Of a stretch of 64,000 bases of DNA, positions 44,499-53,881 are shown one piece after another (positions within the stretch are counted from its first letter, which is position 1; the number at the start of each line of letters is the position of its first letter). Both the position numbers and the translations under genes were made by a program. The notes beneath the pieces were generated by a model that was not told the origin of the DNA, ran no database searches, and worked only from the letters and a program-made list of their open reading frames with translations. Source of the stretch: Selenomonas sp. (GTDB lineage: Bacteria > Bacillota > Negativicutes > Selenomonadales > Selenomonadaceae); contig JALEZZ010000057.1 in assembly GCA_022773585.1 (NCBI GenBank), positions 1 through 64,000 on the forward strand, in the 5' to 3' direction.

Positions 44499-46502
44499 TT
44501 GAGCAACATTGATACAAAATGCGTCAACGCGATCCGCGTGCTGGCGGCGGATGCCATCCAGAAGGCAAACTCCGGCCATCCGGGCCTGCCGCTCGGCTCG
44601 GCGCCGATGGCGTATGAACTCTGGGCGAACCATATGAACCACAACCCGAAGGATCCGAAGTGGGCGAACCGCGACCGCTTCATCCTCTCGGGCGGCCATG
44701 GCTCGACGCTTCTTTACTCGCTGCTTCATTTCTATGGCTACGGCCTGACGATGGATGATATGAAAGAGTTCCGTCAGCTCGATTCCCTGACGCCGGGCCA
44801 TCCGGAGTACGGTCACACGGTCGGTGTCGAAGCGACGACGGGCCCGCTCGGCGCCGGCATGGGCATGGCCGTCGGCATGGCGATGGCGGAGGCGCATCTC
44901 GCCGCGACGTTCAACAAGCCGGGCTACCCAATCGTCGATCATTACACGTTCGCACTCGGCGGCGACGGCTGCATGATGGAGGGCATTTCGTCCGAGGCGT
45001 TCTCGCTTGCGGGCACGCTCGGCCTTTCAAAGCTCATCATCCTCTACGACAGCAACAACATTTCCATCGAGGGCAATACGAACATCGCGTTCCGCGAAAA
45101 CGTGCAGAAGCGCATGGAGGCGTTCGGCTTCCAGACGATCACGGTCGAGGACGGCAACGACCTCGCGGCCATCGGCAAGGCCATCGAAGAGGCGAAGGCT
45201 GACAAAGAGCATCCGTCCTTCATCACGGTCAAGACGCAGATCGGCTATGGCTGCCCGGCAAAGCAGGGCAAGGCCAGTGCTCATGGCGAGCCGCTTGGCG
45301 TTGAGAACGTCAAGGCGCTCAAGGAGAATCTCGGCTGGCCGGAGCCTGACAAGAGCTTCAACATCCCGGATGATGTTTACGCACATTACGCTGAGCTTGC
45401 GAAAAAGGGCGCGGCAGCAGAAGATGCTTGGAACAAGCTCTTTGCCGACTATGCGGCGAAGTTCCCCGAGGCGAAAGCGCTCTGGGACAAGTTCCATGCA
45501 CCAATCGATGCAAAGGCGCTGCTCACGGACGAAGAGTTCTGGGCTTATGAGGACAAGCCGCAGGCAACGCGCGGGCTTTCCGGCATCATGATCAACCGCC
45601 TGAAGGACAAGCTGCCGCAGCTCTTCGGCGGCAGTGCCGACCTTGCGCCGTCGAACAAGACGAACATGAAGGACGAGGGCGATTTCAGCAAAGAGGATTA
45701 CAAGGGCCGCAACCTGCATTTCGGCGTCCGCGAGTTCGCGATGACGGCGATTGCAAACGGCATCACGCTTCATGGCGGCCTGCGTGCCTATATCGCGACG
45801 TTCTTCGTCTTCTCGGACTACACGAAGCCGATGGCACGCCTTGCGGCCCTCATGGGCCTGCCGGTCACGTATGTCTTCACGCACGACAGTATCGGCGTCG
45901 GCGAAGACGGCCCGACGCATGAGCCGGTCGAGCAGCTCGCGATGTGGCGCGCCCTGCCGAACGTCAACACGTTCCGTCCGGCCGACGCGACGGAGACGGC
46001 CGCCGGCTGGTATCTCGCCGTGACGAGCACGAAGACGCCGACCGTCCTCGTGCTGACGCGCCAGAACCTGCCGCAGCTGCCGGGCTCGTCGAAAGACGCA
46101 CTCAAGGGCGCTTATGTCGTGTCGGAAGCGAAAGACTCCGCAAACATGAAGGGCATCCTGATCGGCACGGGCTCCGAGGTCAGCCTTGCCATCGAAGCAC
46201 AGAAAGAACTTGCATCGCAGGGCATCGACGTCCGCGTCGTTTCCATGCCGTGCGAGGAACTCTTCGACGCACAGAGCGCCGAGTACAAGGAAAGCGTCCT
46301 GCCGCATGACGTGCGTGCGCGTGTCGCCGTCGAAGCCGCTGCCGATTTCGGCTGGGGCAAATACGTCGGCCTCGATGGCGCGACGGTCACGATGAAGGGC
46401 TTCGGCGCTTCGGCACCGGCAGCCAAGCTCTTCGAGAAGTTCGGCTTCACGAAGGAGAACGTCGTCCGTACGATGCTCGGCGTTCTCGCAAAACAAAATT
46501 GA
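44499..46502 (+). CDS. tkt: Transketolase
   Basis: Thiamine-diphosphate enzyme of the pentose phosphate pathway, full length at 667 residues. Motifs in order are ANSGHPGLPLGSAPMAYELW, GHPEYGHTVGVEATTGPLGAG, the ThDP/Mg site GGDGCMMEGISSEAF...YDSNNISIEG, then FGVREFAMTAIANGITLHGG and YVFTHDSIGVGEDGPTHEP. It provides erythrose 4-phosphate for aromatic synthesis. TTG start eight bases after TAAGGAG. Confidence 0.97.
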   Translation: MSNIDTKCVNAIRVLAADAIQKANSGHPGLPLGSAPMAYELWANHMNHNPKDPKWANRDRFILSGGHGSTLLYSLLHFYGYGLTMDDMKEFRQLDSLTPGHPEYGHTVGVEATTGPLGAGMGMAVGMAMAEAHLAATFNKPGYPIVDHYTFALGGDGCMMEGISSEAFSLAGTLGLSKLIILYDSNNISIEGNTNIAFRENVQKRMEAFGFQTITVEDGNDLAAIGKAIEEAKADKEHPSFITVKTQIGYGCPAKQGKASAHGEPLGVENVKALKENLGWPEPDKSFNIPDDVYAHYAELAKKGAAAEDAWNKLFADYAAKFPEAKALWDKFHAPIDAKALLTDEEFWAYEDKPQATRGLSGIMINRLKDKLPQLFGGSADLAPSNKTNMKDEGDFSKEDYKGRNLHFGVREFAMTAIANGITLHGGLRAYIATFFVFSDYTKPMARLAALMGLPVTYVFTHDSIGVGEDGPTHEPVEQLAMWRALPNVNTFRPADATETAAGWYLAVTSTKTPTVLVLTRQNLPQLPGSSKDALKGAYVVSEAKDSANMKGILIGTGSEVSLAIEAQKELASQGIDVRVVSMPCEELFDAQSAEYKESVLPHDVRARVAVEAAADFGWGKYVGLDGATVTMKGFGASAPAAKLFEKFGFTKENVVRTMLGVLAKQN

Positions 46503-46526
46503 TAAAATAGCGCCAATCTGACATGA

Positions 46527-46568
46527 GGGCGGAACACTGCACGACTTGCGATGTTCCGCCCTTGTTTT
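46527..46568 (+). terminator. Terminator after tkt
   Basis: GGGCGGAACA (46527-46536) pairs perfectly with TGTTCCGCCC (46552-46561), followed by TTGTTTT. Confidence 0.85.
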
Positions 46569-46598
46569 CAAAATTTCAAGGAGGATGGGGAATATCGT

Positions 46599-47795
46599 AT
46601 GGAAATCTGGCAACGGAATCTGGCCATCTGCTGTGCGGTGACATTTATTGTTTCCGTAGGCACGAGCCAGATGGCGCCGATTCTGCCGCTCTATATCTGC
46701 GAACTCGGCATCGAAGGGCAGGAAGATATGGCGCGATGGTCGGGCATCGTCTTCGGATGCAGCTTTGTCACGCTGGCGGTCTTTTCTCCCATCTGGGGGC
46801 GGGTGGCTGACCGGTATGGCAGGAAGCTCATGATCTTGCGGGCGACGGGCTGGCTCGGCGTCATCATGATCGCGCTCGGCCTGGCACAGAATGTCTGGCA
46901 GCTCGTAGGGCTCCGCCTGCTCCAGGGCGCGATGAGCGGCTTGCAGTCTGCCGTCATTCCACTGCTTGCGGCGGAGACACCGCGGGACAAGTCGGGCTGG
47001 GCGATGAGCATGTACTTTGCCGCACAAGTGACAGGCGGCCTGCTCGGCCCTGTCATCGGCGGCGGCCTTTCCGAGGCTGTCGGCTACCGCAATTCATTCT
47101 TTGTGACTGGCGCACTGTGCCTGCTCGGCTTTGCTGCCGCGCTGTTCGTCCGGGAGACGAAACAGCCCGCGCTCGTTTCGGAAACCGGGCAGAGCACGCG
47201 GGAGATGTTTCTGGCGCTGCCGCGTTTCCGCATGACGATGGCTGCTTTCCTTGTCACGTTCCTGATGTATTTTTCCATTACGTGCATGCAGCCGGTGCTC
47301 ACAGTTTATGTGGATGCATTGGCACCGGATACGGAGCATCTGGCCGTCGTCGCCGGCATCGTCTTTTCTTGTTCCGGCGTTGCGAGCATGCTGTTTGCTT
47401 CAAAGCTCGGCCATCTTTCCGACCAGGCGGGGCCGCACCGCGTCCTCGTGGGGTCGCTCTTGCTTGCCGGCCTTGTTTCCTTTCCGCAGGGATGCGTGAC
47501 GACGGCATGGGAGCTCGGGGCGCTGCGGTTCGTGCATGGCATCGCGATGGCAGGGATGATTCCCGCCATCAATGACATCATCCGGCTGATCACGCCGACT
47601 TCCTGCACGGGGCGCATCTATGGATTCAACCAGTCAGCGCAGTACGTTGGCACATTTGCCGGCGCTTTTGCCGGAGGACAGCTGACCGCGTGCCTCGGTT
47701 TTGCACACATGTTTTTTATCGTCGGCCTGCTGCTCTTGGGGAGCGCCGTTTGGTGCAGGATGCACCTCTATGTTGATGCCTCGCCTGAAAAATAA
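46599..47795 (+). CDS. MFS multidrug-efflux-type transporter
   Basis: Twelve-helix major facilitator of 398 residues, similar in outline to MdtG-type exporters. The loop motif between helices 2 and 3 is GRVADRYGRKLMI. The motif-C-like region is MYFAAQVTGGLLGPVIGGGLSEAVGYRNSFF. A weaker second-half motif is KLGHLSDQAGPHR. The start at 46599 lies some distance from AAGGAGG; no better in-frame start is available. Substrate unknown. Confidence 0.87.
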   Translation: MEIWQRNLAICCAVTFIVSVGTSQMAPILPLYICELGIEGQEDMARWSGIVFGCSFVTLAVFSPIWGRVADRYGRKLMILRATGWLGVIMIALGLAQNVWQLVGLRLLQGAMSGLQSAVIPLLAAETPRDKSGWAMSMYFAAQVTGGLLGPVIGGGLSEAVGYRNSFFVTGALCLLGFAAALFVRETKQPALVSETGQSTREMFLALPRFRMTMAAFLVTFLMYFSITCMQPVLTVYVDALAPDTEHLAVVAGIVFSCSGVASMLFASKLGHLSDQAGPHRVLVGSLLLAGLVSFPQGCVTTAWELGALRFVHGIAMAGMIPAINDIIRLITPTSCTGRIYGFNQSAQYVGTFAGAFAGGQLTACLGFAHMFFIVGLLLLGSAVWCRMHLYVDASPEK

Positions 47796-47909
47796 AATTT
47801 CGCCGAAAACCCTCCCCGGGGGTTCCTCCATGCATCAAAGCTATGATATTCTTTCCTTGAGGTTTTGGACGTTGCGGAACGTACAAGTTTCAGGGAAAGG
47901 AGGGAGGAC

Positions 47910-49244
47910 GTGCGGTTTCTCACAGAATACGACCGGATGTATCTGCGCGTGGCGATGCCGTCGGCGGTGGAGGGCGTCTTCATGGTGCTCTTGAGCTCGG
48001 TGGACATCATCATGGTCGGTACGCTCGGCCTCGAGGCCATCGCAGCCGTCAGCATTTTCACGCAGCCGCGCATGATGCTGCTCTGCGTGACGCGCTCGCT
48101 CGCTTCGGCTGTGACGCTCCTGACGGCGCGGTTTTTCGGGCGCGGCGAGCATGCGCCGCAGGTGCGCGTGCTCTGCCAGTCGCTGACGCTCGGCGCTGTT
48201 GTGCTCGGCTTCTTGCATCTCGTCTTTTATTTCCATCTGGAAGCGCTGCTTTCGTGGATGGGGGCGGAGCCGCAGTATCTCGCGGACGCGTTGCGCTATG
48301 GCAATCTCGCGCTCTTTGGCGTTTTTCTGACGTCGCTTGCGACGCTGCTGCAGGCCGGGCTCATGGGGCAGGGGCGCACGGCGCTCGTGCTCTGGATCAA
48401 TCTCTGGGGCAATGGCGTAAACTGCGTCGTCAATGCGCTCTTCATCTTCGGACTCGGGCCGTTCCCGGCGCTCGGCGTCGAGGGCGCGGCTATCGGCACG
48501 GTGGCCGGTGCGGCATACATGCTCTTCGAAACGGCGCGGCGGCTGCATGGCGAGATTGGTTTTTCGAAAGATGCATTCTTGCCGGATTGCGCGTTCTTCC
48601 GCTCGCTGCTGCCGATTTTCGGCGGCGTGTTCTCGGAGCAGGGCTTCGAGCGCATCGGCATGGTGCTCTACACGCGCATGGCGGCAGGGCTCGGCGAGGT
48701 GCCGTATGCCGTGCATGCCATCGCGATGAACTTCTGCGATTTCTACTATTGCTTCGCAGGCGGCCTCGGCAAGGCGAGCATGGTGCTCGCAGGACAGGCG
48801 TACGGTCGCGGCGACGTCGGCGCGTGGCGCGCGTACGGGCGGGCAGGACTGCGCTGGAGCATGATTTTTTCGACGATTTCCTTCGTCCTGACGTATGCGC
48901 TGCGTGAAGAGATCTTCTGGGTTTACACGGATGATGCGGCGTCATTGCCGCTCGGCATGATGGTGCTCGCGTTTGTCGCCGTCGTGAGCTTTCCCGAGGC
49001 GCATGCGCTCGTCTGCGCCGGCATCCTGCGCGGCACGGGCTGCACGAACGAGGTCGCGGCGTATTCGTTTGTCAGCGTGACGTTCCTGCGCCCGGTCGTG
49101 ACGGCGTTCCTTCTCTACGTTCTCGGACTCGGCCTCATGGGCGTCTGGCTGGCACTGGCCTTTGACCAGTCTCTGCGTGCCGTTTGTTCGTCTGTGCTCG
49201 TCAGACGCCTCTGGCGAAAAAAATGCTTGCCAACAGGCGCATAA
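47910..49244 (+). CDS. MATE-family efflux protein
   Basis: Cation-coupled multidrug/toxin exporter of 444 residues with about twelve hydrophobic segments in two similar halves. Recognisable stretches are AMPSAVEGVFMVLLSSVDIIMVG, LLQAGLMGQGRTALVLWINLWGNGVNCVVNALFIFG (core GQGRTALVLWINLWG) and the second-half FCDFYYCFAGGLGKASMVLAGQAYG. GTG start behind a strong purine-rich AAAGGAGGGAGG. The promoter of the downstream riboswitch begins inside its last codons. Confidence 0.9.
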   Translation: MRFLTEYDRMYLRVAMPSAVEGVFMVLLSSVDIIMVGTLGLEAIAAVSIFTQPRMMLLCVTRSLASAVTLLTARFFGRGEHAPQVRVLCQSLTLGAVVLGFLHLVFYFHLEALLSWMGAEPQYLADALRYGNLALFGVFLTSLATLLQAGLMGQGRTALVLWINLWGNGVNCVVNALFIFGLGPFPALGVEGAAIGTVAGAAYMLFETARRLHGEIGFSKDAFLPDCAFFRSLLPIFGGVFSEQGFERIGMVLYTRMAAGLGEVPYAVHAIAMNFCDFYYCFAGGLGKASMVLAGQAYGRGDVGAWRAYGRAGLRWSMIFSTISFVLTYALREEIFWVYTDDAASLPLGMMVLAFVAVVSFPEAHALVCAGILRGTGCTNEVAAYSFVSVTFLRPVVTAFLLYVLGLGLMGVWLALAFDQSLRAVCSSVLVRRLWRKKCLPTGA

Positions 49245-49255
49245 GCTGGTATGAT
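49227..49255 (+). promoter_or_regulatory. Promoter of the cobalamin-riboswitch operon
   Basis: TTGCCA (49227-49232), 17 bp, TATGAT (49250-49255), with TGG directly upstream of the -10. The -35 element lies within the end of the MATE gene. Confidence 0.65.
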
Positions 49256-49304
49256 AAAGATGTTAATGATTATCTAAGTCATAAAAACAGCAAAACTTCA
49301 CAAG

Positions 49305-49490
49305 ATTGGACCAGGTGTCGCAAGACTCAATAGGGAAGCCGGTCAAAGTCCGGCGCGGTCCCGCCACTGTAACAGTGAGTGCACTGCAGAAGATATGTCA
49401 CTGGAGATGGAAAAGCATCTTTGGGAAGGCGCAGCAGCACGAAGAACTGGAGCCAGGAGAACTGCCTGATCGACAATCGCCGATTGACCC
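49305..49490 (+). promoter_or_regulatory. Cobalamin (AdoCbl-type) riboswitch
   Basis: Classical conserved blocks occur in order: GGGAAGCCGGTCAAAGTCCGGCGCGGTCCCGCC (49333-49363, core GGGAAxxxGGTxAAAxTCC), ACTGTAACAGTGA, and the B12 box GAGCCAGGAGAACTGCC (49450-49466). The leader from 49256 to 49650 contains no gene. With the terminator at 49572-49605, it should repress the downstream ABC importer when cobalamin is abundant. Exact 5' and 3' edges are estimates. Confidence 0.95.
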
Positions 49491-49571
49491 GCGAGCGACG
49501 GGGATGGAGATTTCGAGAAAGGCTTCTTTCTGTATGCGCCGTTTGTGGTGACGTATGCCTTGAAGAGATCC

Positions 49572-49605
49572 AGCCCTTCCTCCTTTGCGGGGGAAGGGCT
49601 TTTTT
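49572..49605 (+). terminator. Expression-platform terminator of the cobalamin riboswitch
   Basis: AGCCCTTCC (49572-49580) pairs with GGAAGGGCT (49592-49600), followed by six T. It is positioned between the aptamer and the first importer gene, as expected for transcriptional control. Confidence 0.85.
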
Positions 49606-49650
49606 GCGTGCAGTTCGTTTCTGCCGCTTGCTTTGAAAGGAGTGGTGCCG

Positions 49651-50601
49651 TTGAAAAGATTTTGGAAGAAGCTGGCGGAGATGCTGGTGACGCTCCTCGG
49701 GGTGACGTTCCTGACGTTCTGCCTTTCGGTGCTTGCACCCGGCGATCCGGCGGCGATGGTGCTCGAGGCTGGCGACCACATCGTGTCGGAGGAGCTCCTT
49801 GCACAGACCCGCCACGAGATGGGGCTCGACCAGCCGTTCCTCGTCCAGTACGGGCGATGGCTCGGCGGCGTCGCGCACGGCGACCTCGGCCTCTCGTACT
49901 CGGCGAAGAAGCCGGTTGCTGAAAAGCTCATGGAAGGGAGCACGGGCACGTTCTTCCTCGCGGCCGTGACGGTGTGCTTCATGCTGATCATCTCGCTGCC
50001 GCTCGGCATCTGGTCAGCTGTGCATCGGAACTGGCTGCCGGACTACCTCGTGCGCGTCGGCTCGTTCATCGGCGTGTCGATGCCGAATTTCTGGCTCGGA
50101 CTCATTCTCCTCTATGTCTTCGGCCTGAAGCTCGGACTCTTTCCCATCACGAGCTCGTCGGTGACAGCGAAAGGCGTCGTGCTGCCGGCGCTGACGCTCG
50201 CCATCTACCAATCAGCGAAATACGTGCGGCAGGTCCGTACGGTCATCCTCGACGAGCTCCATCAGGACTATGTCGTCGGCGCGCGGGCGCGCGGCATTTC
50301 CGAGCGGCGCATCCTGTACCTGCACATCCTGCCGAACGCTCTTTTGCCGCTCATCACGCTGCTCGGCATGAGCATCGGCTGGCTGCTCGGCGGCGTCGCG
50401 GTCATCGAGGTCGTGTTCTCGTGGCCGGGCATTGGCAACATGGCCGTCCATGCAATCACGATGCGCGACTATCCGCTCGTCGAGGGCTTCGTGCTCTGGA
50501 TTGCCATCGTCTACATGGTCATCAATGCACTGGTTGACTTGTCGTATGCGTACCTCGATCCACGGCTCCGCCGCAGCATCGGGAAAGGAGGCGAGGCCTG
50601 A
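49651..50601 (+). CDS. ABC importer permease, DppB/NikB type (riboswitch-controlled)
   Basis: Membrane permease of 316 residues with about six helices. The family start is FWKKLAEMLVTLLGVTFLTFCLSVLAPGDP (core LLGVTFLTFCLS). The ATPase-contact EAA loop is QDYVVGARARGISERRILYLHILPNAL. TTG start eight bases after AAGGAG; the frame extends upstream through the terminator but without a start signal. The stop overlaps the next gene (TGATG). Control by the cobalamin riboswitch points to cobalt or a corrinoid-related substrate. Confidence 0.92.
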   Translation: MKRFWKKLAEMLVTLLGVTFLTFCLSVLAPGDPAAMVLEAGDHIVSEELLAQTRHEMGLDQPFLVQYGRWLGGVAHGDLGLSYSAKKPVAEKLMEGSTGTFFLAAVTVCFMLIISLPLGIWSAVHRNWLPDYLVRVGSFIGVSMPNFWLGLILLYVFGLKLGLFPITSSSVTAKGVVLPALTLAIYQSAKYVRQVRTVILDELHQDYVVGARARGISERRILYLHILPNALLPLITLLGMSIGWLLGGVAVIEVVFSWPGIGNMAVHAITMRDYPLVEGFVLWIAIVYMVINALVDLSYAYLDPRLRRSIGKGGEA

Positions 50602-51440
50602 TGACAGAAGCGTTCCACAGCGTGGTCGAAGCGCTCCGCACGCACCGCCTGTTCGCCGTCTACACGGCTCTCGTCGCCCTGATCGTCCTGCTGGCAATCT
50701 TCGCGCCGTATCTCGCGCCGCAAGACCCGATGGAAGGCAATATGAAGAACGTCCTCCAGACGCCGTCGGCCGAGCATTGGCTCGGCACGGACAAGCTCGG
50801 CCGCGATACGTTCTCGCGCATCGTCGCGGGCACGCAGGTTTCGCTCTTCATGACGCTCTGCCTCGTGCTGCTCGTCGCCATCGTCGGCAGCACGGTCGGC
50901 ATCCTGTCCGGCTATTTCGGCGGCAAGGTCGAGCGCGTGCTCATGCGCTTTGCCGACATGATGCTCGCTTTCCCGGGCGTCGTGCTTGCCATCGCGATTG
51001 CGGGCATCCTCGGCGGCAGCGTCATCAACACGATTCTCGCACTTCTCGCGGTCGCCTGGGCGAAGTACGCGCGCCTCGTGCGCAGCCTCGTTGTGAAGAT
51101 CCGCAACCGCGATTTCATCCTCGCAGCCGAGGTCAATGGCACGCGCACGCGCGACATCCTCTGGCGCCACATCCTGCCGAATGTGCTGCCGATGGTTGTC
51201 ATCACGGGCGCCATGGACATCGGCACGATGATGATGGAGATCGCGGGACTTTCGTTCCTCGGATTCGGGGCGCAGCCGCCGACGCCGGAATGGGGTCTGA
51301 TGCTCAACGAGGGACGCCAGTACATCCAGACGGCACCGTGGCTCATGGTGTATCCGGGTGCGGCAATCTTCCTTGTCGTGACGGTGTTCAACCTCTGGGG
51401 CGACAGCCTGCGAGACGTGCTTGATCCACGACAGGATTGA
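50601..51440 (+). CDS. ABC importer permease, DppC/NikC type
   Basis: Second permease subunit, 279 residues. It has the N-terminal helix and FAPYLAPQDP, the family motif HWLGTDKLGRDTFSRIVAGTQVSL, and the EAA loop NRDFILAAEVNGTRTRDILWRHILPN. The C-terminal FLGFGAQPPTPEWGLMLNEGR is typical of the DppC/NikC group. It forms the channel with the preceding gene product and begins at the overlapping TGATG. Confidence 0.93.
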   Translation: MTEAFHSVVEALRTHRLFAVYTALVALIVLLAIFAPYLAPQDPMEGNMKNVLQTPSAEHWLGTDKLGRDTFSRIVAGTQVSLFMTLCLVLLVAIVGSTVGILSGYFGGKVERVLMRFADMMLAFPGVVLAIAIAGILGGSVINTILALLAVAWAKYARLVRSLVVKIRNRDFILAAEVNGTRTRDILWRHILPNVLPMVVITGAMDIGTMMMEIAGLSFLGFGAQPPTPEWGLMLNEGRQYIQTAPWLMVYPGAAIFLVVTVFNLWGDSLRDVLDPRQD

Positions 51441-51478
51441 GAAATATGTTTATTTGAAAGAAAAGAGGGACCAGAAAG

Positions 51479-53068
51479 ATGAGGAGAAGCTGGATGAAGA
51501 AGATGTGGAAAACGGTCGCACTCGGCCTGACGAGCGTGCTCGCTGCCGGCATCTTTGCAGGATGCGGCGGCGGCGGAAATTCGGCCGCTGATACGAAGAC
51601 GCTCAAGGTTGGCGTGACGAACTTTGCCGACACGCTCGATCCGCTCGAGAATTACTTTGCATGGGTCGTCGTACGCTACGGCCTCGGCGAGGGCCTGACG
51701 AAGTTCGACGACAAGATGGATACGCAGCCATGGCTCGCCGAGAGCTGGAGCGTCGCCGATGACAAGCTCACGTGGACGTTCAAGATTCGCGACGGCGTGA
51801 AGTTCTCGAATGGCGACCCGCTGACGGCAGAAGCCGTCAAGTCGTCCATCGAGCTCGTCTTTGAGAAGGTGCCGCGCGCCAAGACGTTCTTCGAGTACGA
51901 CTCGATTACGGCAGACGGCCAGACGCTGACGATCAAGACGAAGACACCGCAGCCGGGCATGCCGGGCTATCTCGCTGATCCGCTCTTCCTCATCGTCGAT
52001 ACGAAGGCGGACGAGGGCCGCGATGTCCGCAAGGAAGGCCCAATCTGCACAGGCCCCTACATGGTCGAGTCCTTTGTCAAGGAAAAGGCCGTCATGAAGA
52101 AGAATCCGAATTATTGGGATGGCGATGTGCCGTTTGAGACGGTCGAGGTCAACTCCATCGACGATCCGAACACGCGCGCGATGGCGCTGCAGTCGGGCGA
52201 TGTCGATATGGCTGTCAACATCGCGGCTGGCGACATGGACGTCTTCCGCAATAACGACAAGTTCGAAATCAAGGAAATCTCGTCGTTGCGCGACGTGCTG
52301 GCACGCCTGAACCAGAAGCCGGATCATATCCTCTCCGATCCGAAGGTGCGCGCGGCGCTGATTTCGGGCTGCGATCGCGAATCGTACAATCAGACGCTGC
52401 TGCGCGGCACGTTCATCACGGGCAGCGCACCGGTTCCGCCGTCGCTCGACTATGGCTTTGATCAAATGAAAGACCCGAACAGTTACAATCCGGAACGCGC
52501 CGCCAAGCTCCTCGACGAGGCGGGGTGGAAGGATGAAGACGGCGACGGCATCCGCGAGAAGGATGGCAAGAAGCTCCAGCTCCACTTCGTCGTCTACAAC
52601 AGCCGCGCCGAGCTGCCAATCTATGCTGAGGCTGTGCAGTCCGACCTCAAGAAGCTCGGCTTCGACATCGTCATCGACACGGTGGACTACAACCTGCTCG
52701 ACAACATCGGCATCAAGGGCGAGTACGACCTCCTGATCTCGAACATCCTGACGGCGAACACGGGCGACCCCGAGCTCTTCATGAAGGGCTACTGGATGAC
52801 GAACACGAATGGCGACAACCCGCAGAACGGCTCGGGCTACAGCAACCCGAAATATGATGAAAAGATGCACCAGCTCTCGGCGGAGTTCGACAAGGGCAAG
52901 CGCCGCCAGCTCATCATGGAGATGGAGCAGATCCTGCTCGACGATGGCGCTTCGCTGTTCCTCGGCTATCCGCAGACGAACATCGTGAGCTCGAAGAAGC
53001 TGACGGGCGTCGAGATGTATCCGAGCGACTACTACTGGATCACGAACAAGATCCGCCCGGCCAAGTGA
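51479..53068 (+). CDS. Substrate-binding lipoprotein, family 5 (NikA/DppA-like)
   Basis: Extracytoplasmic solute-binding protein of 529 residues. The signal ends in a lipobox (AAGIFAGCGGGG), so it is lipid-anchored. The SBP_bac_5 landmarks are LKVGVTNFADTLDPLENYFAW, LAESWSVADDKLTWTFKIRDGVKFSNGDPLTAE (core FKIRDGVKFSNGDPLTA), GPICTGPYMVESF and YWDGDVPFETVEV. Ligand cannot be read from the sequence; the riboswitch context favours a cobalt chelate or corrinoid-related compound over peptides. Confidence 0.92.
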   Translation: MRRSWMKKMWKTVALGLTSVLAAGIFAGCGGGGNSAADTKTLKVGVTNFADTLDPLENYFAWVVVRYGLGEGLTKFDDKMDTQPWLAESWSVADDKLTWTFKIRDGVKFSNGDPLTAEAVKSSIELVFEKVPRAKTFFEYDSITADGQTLTIKTKTPQPGMPGYLADPLFLIVDTKADEGRDVRKEGPICTGPYMVESFVKEKAVMKKNPNYWDGDVPFETVEVNSIDDPNTRAMALQSGDVDMAVNIAAGDMDVFRNNDKFEIKEISSLRDVLARLNQKPDHILSDPKVRAALISGCDRESYNQTLLRGTFITGSAPVPPSLDYGFDQMKDPNSYNPERAAKLLDEAGWKDEDGDGIREKDGKKLQLHFVVYNSRAELPIYAEAVQSDLKKLGFDIVIDTVDYNLLDNIGIKGEYDLLISNILTANTGDPELFMKGYWMTNTNGDNPQNGSGYSNPKYDEKMHQLSAEFDKGKRRQLIMEMEQILLDDGASLFLGYPQTNIVSSKKLTGVEMYPSDYYWITNKIRPAK

Positions 53069-53077
53069 GGTGGTTTG

Positions 53078-53881
53078 ATGCTGCTTGACGTTTCCCATCT
53101 GGAAATCTCGTATGCGCAGAAAGGGAAGCCCGCAGAGCCGACCGTCCAAGATGTGACGTTCTCGCTCGAGAAAGGCGAAGTCCTCGCCATCGTCGGCGAG
53201 TCTGGAAGCGGCAAGACGACGGTCATCCGTGCCCTGCTCGGCTGCCTGCCGGTCGGCGGGCAGATGACGGGCGGTTCGGCGGTGTTCGACGGGCAGGAGC
53301 TGCGAACGCTCGCCGAAAAGGGGTGGCAGAAGCTCCGCGGCCGGGACATCTCGATGATCTTCCAGGACAGCGGCAGCATGATGAACCCCGTGCAGACCAT
53401 CGGGCATCAGTACGTCGAATTTCTGCGCACGCACGAAAAAATCTCGAAGAGCGAGGCGCGTGCGATGGCCATCGAAAAGCTCGCGCTCATGAACCTGCCG
53501 AGCCCGGAGCACATCATGGACTCGTATGCGTTCGAGCTCTCGGGCGGCATGCGGCAGCGCGTCGGCATCGCGATGGCGATTACGTTCCAGCCGAAGCTCC
53601 TGCTCGCTGACGAGCCGACGAGCGCGCTCGACGTGACGACGCAGGCGCAGATTGCAGGCGAACTCACGTATGTCACGCGCGGGCTCGGCACGGCGATGAT
53701 CATCGTCACGCACAACATCGGTCTTGCGGCCGCACTCTCCGACCGCATCCTCGTCATGGCGGGCGGCCGCGTCGTCGAATATGGTACGTCGCAGGACATC
53801 ATGGAGCGCCCGCAAGCGGACTATACGAAATCACTGCTGGCCGCTGTGCCGGAGATCGGAGGCCGCCGCTATGTCGAATGA
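53078..53881 (+). CDS. ABC importer ATPase, DppD/NikD type
   Basis: First ATPase of the importer, 267 residues. Walker A is GESGSGKTT. The Q-loop is MIFQDSGSMMNPVQTIG, the signature is LSGGMRQRVGIAMA (Met where Gln is usual, common in this family) and Walker B is LLLADEPTSALDVT. It is a short form without the C-terminal oligopeptide extension or cysteine cluster seen in its partner. Start ATG at 53078 after GAGGTGG; overlaps the next gene by 11 bp. Confidence 0.93.
   Translation: MLLDVSHLEISYAQKGKPAEPTVQDVTFSLEKGEVLAIVGESGSGKTTVIRALLGCLPVGGQMTGGSAVFDGQELRTLAEKGWQKLRGRDISMIFQDSGSMMNPVQTIGHQYVEFLRTHEKISKSEARAMAIEKLALMNLPSPEHIMDSYAFELSGGMRQRVGIAMAITFQPKLLLADEPTSALDVTTQAQIAGELTYVTRGLGTAMIIVTHNIGLAAALSDRILVMAGGRVVEYGTSQDIMERPQADYTKSLLAAVPEIGGRRYVE

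Noticed and set aside
49306-49551. 81-codon frame within the cobalamin riboswitch
   Set aside because: It covers the conserved aptamer blocks and has no coding similarity; the RNA explanation is far stronger.
50912-53815. Long leftward open frame (967 codons) across the ABC importer genes
   Set aside because: Same codon-composition shadow; it crosses three well-identified genes on the plus strand and has no start signal or recognisable domain. The similar frames opposite alaS, fusA and tkt were dropped for the same reason.
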